Assembly: GCA_015661555.1 (NCBI GenBank)
Contig: DQVW01000009.1
Location: 1-14,444 of the forward strand
Direction: 5' to 3'
DNA from: Methanothermococcus okinawensis
GTDB lineage: Archaea; AGJL01; Methanococci; Methanococcales; Methanococcaceae
Length of the DNA stretch: 14,444 nucleotides
Shown: positions 12,254 through 14,444 of the stretch, in pieces
How positions within the stretch are numbered: the stretch's first letter is position 1
Layout: each line of letters begins with the position of its first letter
Notes under the pieces: generated by a model
The model's database searches: none
Seen by the model: the letters and a program-made list of their open reading frames with translations, nothing else
What the model was told of the DNA's origin: nothing
Translations under genes and position numbers: made by a program

Positions 12254-13729
12254 TTAAATAAGAAGGTTTATACCCTCCATCATGGCTTCCACGGAAGCCC
12301 TTATTATATCCTCCTGCTGACTCTTGACCTCAACTACCTCGTGACCCCTCCTAAGTTTAACTGTCACCTCTACAAAGGCATCTGTCCCACTACCTATAGA
12401 TCTAACATGGTACTCCTCCAGGGTGATATCTGCAACACTACTAAGGGCCTTCCTTATGGCATTTATAGCTGCATCCACTGGACCTACTCCAAAGGATGTC
12501 TCTATAAGCTGCTCCTCCTTCCTATCCCCAGAGAACTTCAACCTGATAGAGGCCACTGGTGTTATCTTGTTACCTGAAACCACTGTAAGCTCCTCCAGGT
12601 GTATCTTCTTTTCAAGGGGCTCGCCCTTTACCTCCTTTATTATGGTCTTAAGGTCTACATCAGATATGTACTTACCTAGATCTCCAAGGTTCTTTATCCT
12701 CTCATATACCTTCTCAAACTCCTCCTCACTTAGAGTCACACCCATAAGATCCAACTTATACTTAAGTGCCGCCTTACCACTGTGTTTCCCTAGTATTATC
12801 CTCCTTCTATTTCCAACCATCTCAGGGGGTATAGGTTCATAGGTCTGACTGTTCTTTATAAGCCCATCCACATGTATTCCAGCCTCGTGGGCAAAGGCGT
12901 TGTCTCCCACAATAGCCTTGTTTGGAGGTACAGGTATCTTCATAATTCTAGATACTACCCTAGATACCTCGTAGAGCTTCTCAGTCTTTATATTTGTCTT
13001 GATGTTGTAGAGTACGTGGAGTGCCATGACAACCTCTTCCAGGGCTGCATTTCCAGCCCTCTCCCCTATACCGTTGATAGTTAAGTGGCACTCCTGGGCA
13101 CCTCCCCTTATTGCAGAGAGGGTGTTTGCAGTGGCCATACCGAAGTCGTTGTGACAGTGGGCAGATACAGGTACACTTATCTCCTCGCATATCCTCTTAA
13201 AGAGATCGTAGGATCTCTCCGGGGTAAGTATTCCCACAGTATCACATACACAGACCCTATCTGCACCTACCTCTACCCCCTTCTTAAACAACTCTATCAG
13301 GAAGTTGATGTCACTCCTGGTGGCATCTTCACCTGAGAGTTCCACAGTTAGACCGTGGTCCTTGGCATACTCCACAGCATCTAGTGCACATTTAAGGGTC
13401 TCCTCCCTGGTTTTTCTCAACTTGTACTTGATATGTATATCTGACACTGGAACTACAAGGTGGACACTGTCTACATTACACTCCAGGGCGTAATCTATAT
13501 CTACAGTCACAGCCCTGGCAAAGGAGCATATCTCAGCCCTCAATCCCTGGGAGGTTATGGCCTTTATACCCTCCCTCTCTCCTTTAGAGGTTATGGCACT
13601 TCCAGCCTCTATTATATCCACCCCCAACTCGTCAAGTTTCATGGCTATCTCTAACTTCTCATGGGGGCTTAGAGATACTCCAGGAGTCTGCTCTCCATCT
13701 CTCAAGGTAGTATCTAAGATCATCACCAT
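12254..13729 (-). CDS. cimA: (R)-citramalate synthase CimA
   Basis: Condenses pyruvate with acetyl-CoA to citramalate, the first step of the threonine-independent route to 2-oxobutyrate and isoleucine. The 491 residues equal the length I recall for M. jannaschii CimA (MJ1392), and the sequence resembles it more than LeuA or AksA. The DRE-TIM catalytic domain (about 1-270) shows DTTLRDGEQTPGVSL (6-20), Glu41, and the metal ligands His191 and His193 in HCHNDFG. NGIGERAGN and HEAGIHVDG follow. The C-terminal LeuA-type dimer domain (about 370-491) with TVVSGNKITPVASI and GVGPVDAAI is the usual site of feedback inhibition, here by isoleucine. The ATG at 13729 follows GGGATCC; an alternative ATG is at 13723. 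Regulation may be shared with ilvC through the upstream palindrome-like motif. Confidence 0.92.
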   Translation of the reverse strand: MVMILDTTLRDGEQTPGVSLSPHEKLEIAMKLDELGVDIIEAGSAITSKGEREGIKAITSQGLRAEICSFARAVTVDIDYALECNVDSVHLVVPVSDIHIKYKLRKTREETLKCALDAVEYAKDHGLTVELSGEDATRSDINFLIELFKKGVEVGADRVCVCDTVGILTPERSYDLFKRICEEISVPVSAHCHNDFGMATANTLSAIRGGAQECHLTINGIGERAGNAALEEVVMALHVLYNIKTNIKTEKLYEVSRVVSRIMKIPVPPNKAIVGDNAFAHEAGIHVDGLIKNSQTYEPIPPEMVGNRRRIILGKHSGKAALKYKLDLMGVTLSEEEFEKVYERIKNLGDLGKYISDVDLKTIIKEVKGEPLEKKIHLEELTVVSGNKITPVASIRLKFSGDRKEEQLIETSFGVGPVDAAINAIRKALSSVADITLEEYHVRSIGSGTDAFVEVTVKLRRGHEVVEVKSQQEDIIRASVEAMMEGINLLI

Positions 13730-13740
13730 AGGGATCCCTT

Positions 13741-13758
13741 TTTATAAATTTTTGTAAA
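13741..13758. promoter_or_regulatory. Imperfect palindrome upstream of cimA, candidate operator
   Basis: TTTATAAA, two T, then TTTGTAAA: two 8-base arms with one mismatched pair. The last 12 bases, AATTTTTGTAAA, are the reverse complement of the core of the ilvC palindrome (9306-9317). It lies 11-29 bases before the cimA ATG, downstream of a TATA-like TTTTAAAATATTAT on the minus strand (about 13767-13780). This is the same layout as at ilvC. Confidence 0.4.
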
Positions 13759-13788
13759 GACCTAGGATAATATTTTAAAATAAAAAAG

Positions 13789-14106
13789 TTATCTATTGAG
13801 GGTCTCATCTATCCAATCTAGGTAATCCTTAGAGCCTAAAATAACAGGTAAGGCGATAATTTCAGGTACCTCGTAGGGGTGGATCTCCTTAACCCTCTTC
13901 TCTAAACTTTCAAACTTCTCCTTTCTCGTTTTAACAATAAGTAGGTACTCCTCATCATGCTCAATATTACCCCTCCAAAAGTACAGGGATTTAATCTGAG
14001 AGGTAATATTTACACAGGCGGCAAGTTTCTCCTCAACAAGGATGTTCCCTATTTTCTCTCCAACTTCAAGGTTGGGAACTGTTATAAAAACCACGATATA
14101 CTCCAT
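13789..14106 (-). CDS. cutA: CutA divalent-ion tolerance-type protein
   Basis: A 105-residue member of the CutA family, which forms very stable ferredoxin-like trimers and binds copper or other metals in vitro; its true role is not settled. The family pattern is complete: EYIVVFITVPNLEVGEKIG at the N-terminus, LAACVNI with Cys31, LYFWRGNIEHDEEYLLIVKT (41-60) and IHPYEVPEIIALPV. The frame continues back to 14142, but the ATG at 14106 follows a strong AGGAGGGAGATT site and gives the normal family length. It is followed by cimA after a 59-base gap and is divergent from the aspartokinase gene. A TATA-like sequence at about 14159-14168 on the minus strand may drive it. Confidence 0.94.
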   Translation of the reverse strand: MEYIVVFITVPNLEVGEKIGNILVEEKLAACVNITSQIKSLYFWRGNIEHDEEYLLIVKTRKEKFESLEKRVKEIHPYEVPEIIALPVILGSKDYLDWIDETLNR

Positions 14107-14184
14107 AATCTCCCTCCTAAGGACGGTAAAGTTTTTAAACATTTCTATAATTTTTTACTTAATATAATTTCCACAGGTGATGGG
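14107..14184. promoter_or_regulatory. Divergent promoter region of cutA and aspartokinase
   Basis: These 78 bases are AT-rich and hold TATA-like sequences usable both ways: CTATAATTT (14145-14153) for the plus strand and TTATATTAAG on the minus strand (about 14158-14167). The ribosome binding sites AGGAGGGAGATT (cutA) and AGGTGATGGG (aspartokinase) bound the region. Confidence 0.45.
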
Positions 14185-14444
14185 ATGGTTACCGTGATGA
14201 AGTTTGGGGGGACCTCTATAGGAGACGGTAAAAGGATGAGGCATGTGGCGAAGATAGTGGCGGATAAAAAGAAGAAGGATAGGGATGTGGTTGTTGTAAC
14301 CTCTGCAATGACCCAGATTACAAACTCCCTTATAGACATCTCCAGGGAGGCTCTCGATGTAAGGGACATCAACAGGATAAACAACTTCATAGAGGATATT
14401 AGGAGAAAACACGAGGAGGCTATCGAGGATGCCATTAGAAGTGA
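14185..14444 (+). CDS. lysC: Aspartokinase, N-terminal part (gene runs off the window)
   Basis: Phosphorylates aspartate, the first step towards lysine, threonine and methionine. The frame opens with ATG at 14185 after AGGTGATGGG and stays open to the last base, giving 86 codons. MKFGGTSIGDGKRMRHVAKI is the amino acid kinase signature, with Lys6 and the Gly-Gly-Thr-Ser loop that hold the phosphates. VVVVTSAMTQITNSL is the second conserved strand and turn. The rest, including the aspartate-binding and ACT regulatory domains, lies beyond the window, so feedback control cannot be judged. The gene is divergent from cutA. Confidence 0.92.
   Translation, partial: MVTVMKFGGTSIGDGKRMRHVAKIVADKKKKDRDVVVVTSAMTQITNSLIDISREALDVRDINRINNFIEDIRRKHEEAIEDAIRS

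Noticed and set aside
12423..12842. Long plus-strand open frames opposite cimA and ilvC (for example 139-140 codons).
   Set aside because: They lie fully antisense to intact, recognisable genes and have low-complexity Ser/Pro-rich translations typical of shadow frames.

Overview
The window looks like a chromosomal segment of a hyperthermophilic or thermophilic methanogenic archaeon of the order Methanococcales. The signs are methanogen-specific genes (an acetyl-CoA synthase C-terminus, F420H2 oxidase, HdrC, F420:NADPH oxidoreductase, citramalate synthase), archaeal-type ATP-dependent DNA ligase, ribosome binding sites of the AGGTGAT/GGAGG type, AT-rich TATA-box promoters, and heavy use of AGG/AGA and ATA codons. 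From memory, several proteins closely resemble those of Methanocaldococcus jannaschii. Coding G+C, sampled by eye, is around 40% or slightly more, higher than I expect for M. jannaschii, so a different genus is likely.

Layout. (1) Bases 1-784, plus strand: the end of the acetyl-CoA decarbonylase/synthase beta subunit (cdhC), then a small YqaA/DedA-type membrane protein. (2) 788-1348, minus: pdxT of vitamin B6 synthesis, converging on the membrane protein gene. (3) 1411-6359, minus: a dense run of ten oxygen-defence and thiol/electron-transfer genes. In transcription order it holds a cysteine-free carboxymuconolactone decarboxylase-like gene with its own promoter; then superoxide reductase, a 53-residue rubredoxin, a rubredoxin-like protein, peroxiredoxin, rubrerythrin, a DsrE-like protein, a lone HdrC, F420H2 oxidase FprA and an MTH865-like protein. 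Together these can remove superoxide, peroxide and O2 using F420H2, rubredoxin and possibly thiol/disulfide electrons. (4) 6547-8283, plus: ATP-dependent DNA ligase, whose stop codon overlaps that of the convergent ilvC.

(5) 8280-9839, minus: ilvC (branched-chain amino acids) behind a near-perfect palindrome, and an unrecognised one-helix membrane protein. (6) 9840-10209: a 370-base gene-free stretch with five hairpins, a 35-base direct repeat and a G+C content well above that of other gaps here. Its G-U pairs point to a plus-strand structured RNA or a dispersed repeat. (7) 10210-12179, minus: pyrI, npdG and a xylose-isomerase-like TIM-barrel protein, tightly packed. (8) 12254-13729, minus: cimA, the first step of the citramalate route to isoleucine. 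Its upstream region shares a 12-base core with the ilvC palindrome, suggesting common control. (9) 13789-14444: cutA (minus), divergent from a truncated aspartokinase gene (plus).

The most unusual items are the CxCG iron knuckle of the small rubredoxin, the HdrC plus DsrE pair inside an oxygen-defence cluster, the structured intergenic region at 9962-10205, and the shared ilvC/cimA operator candidate.
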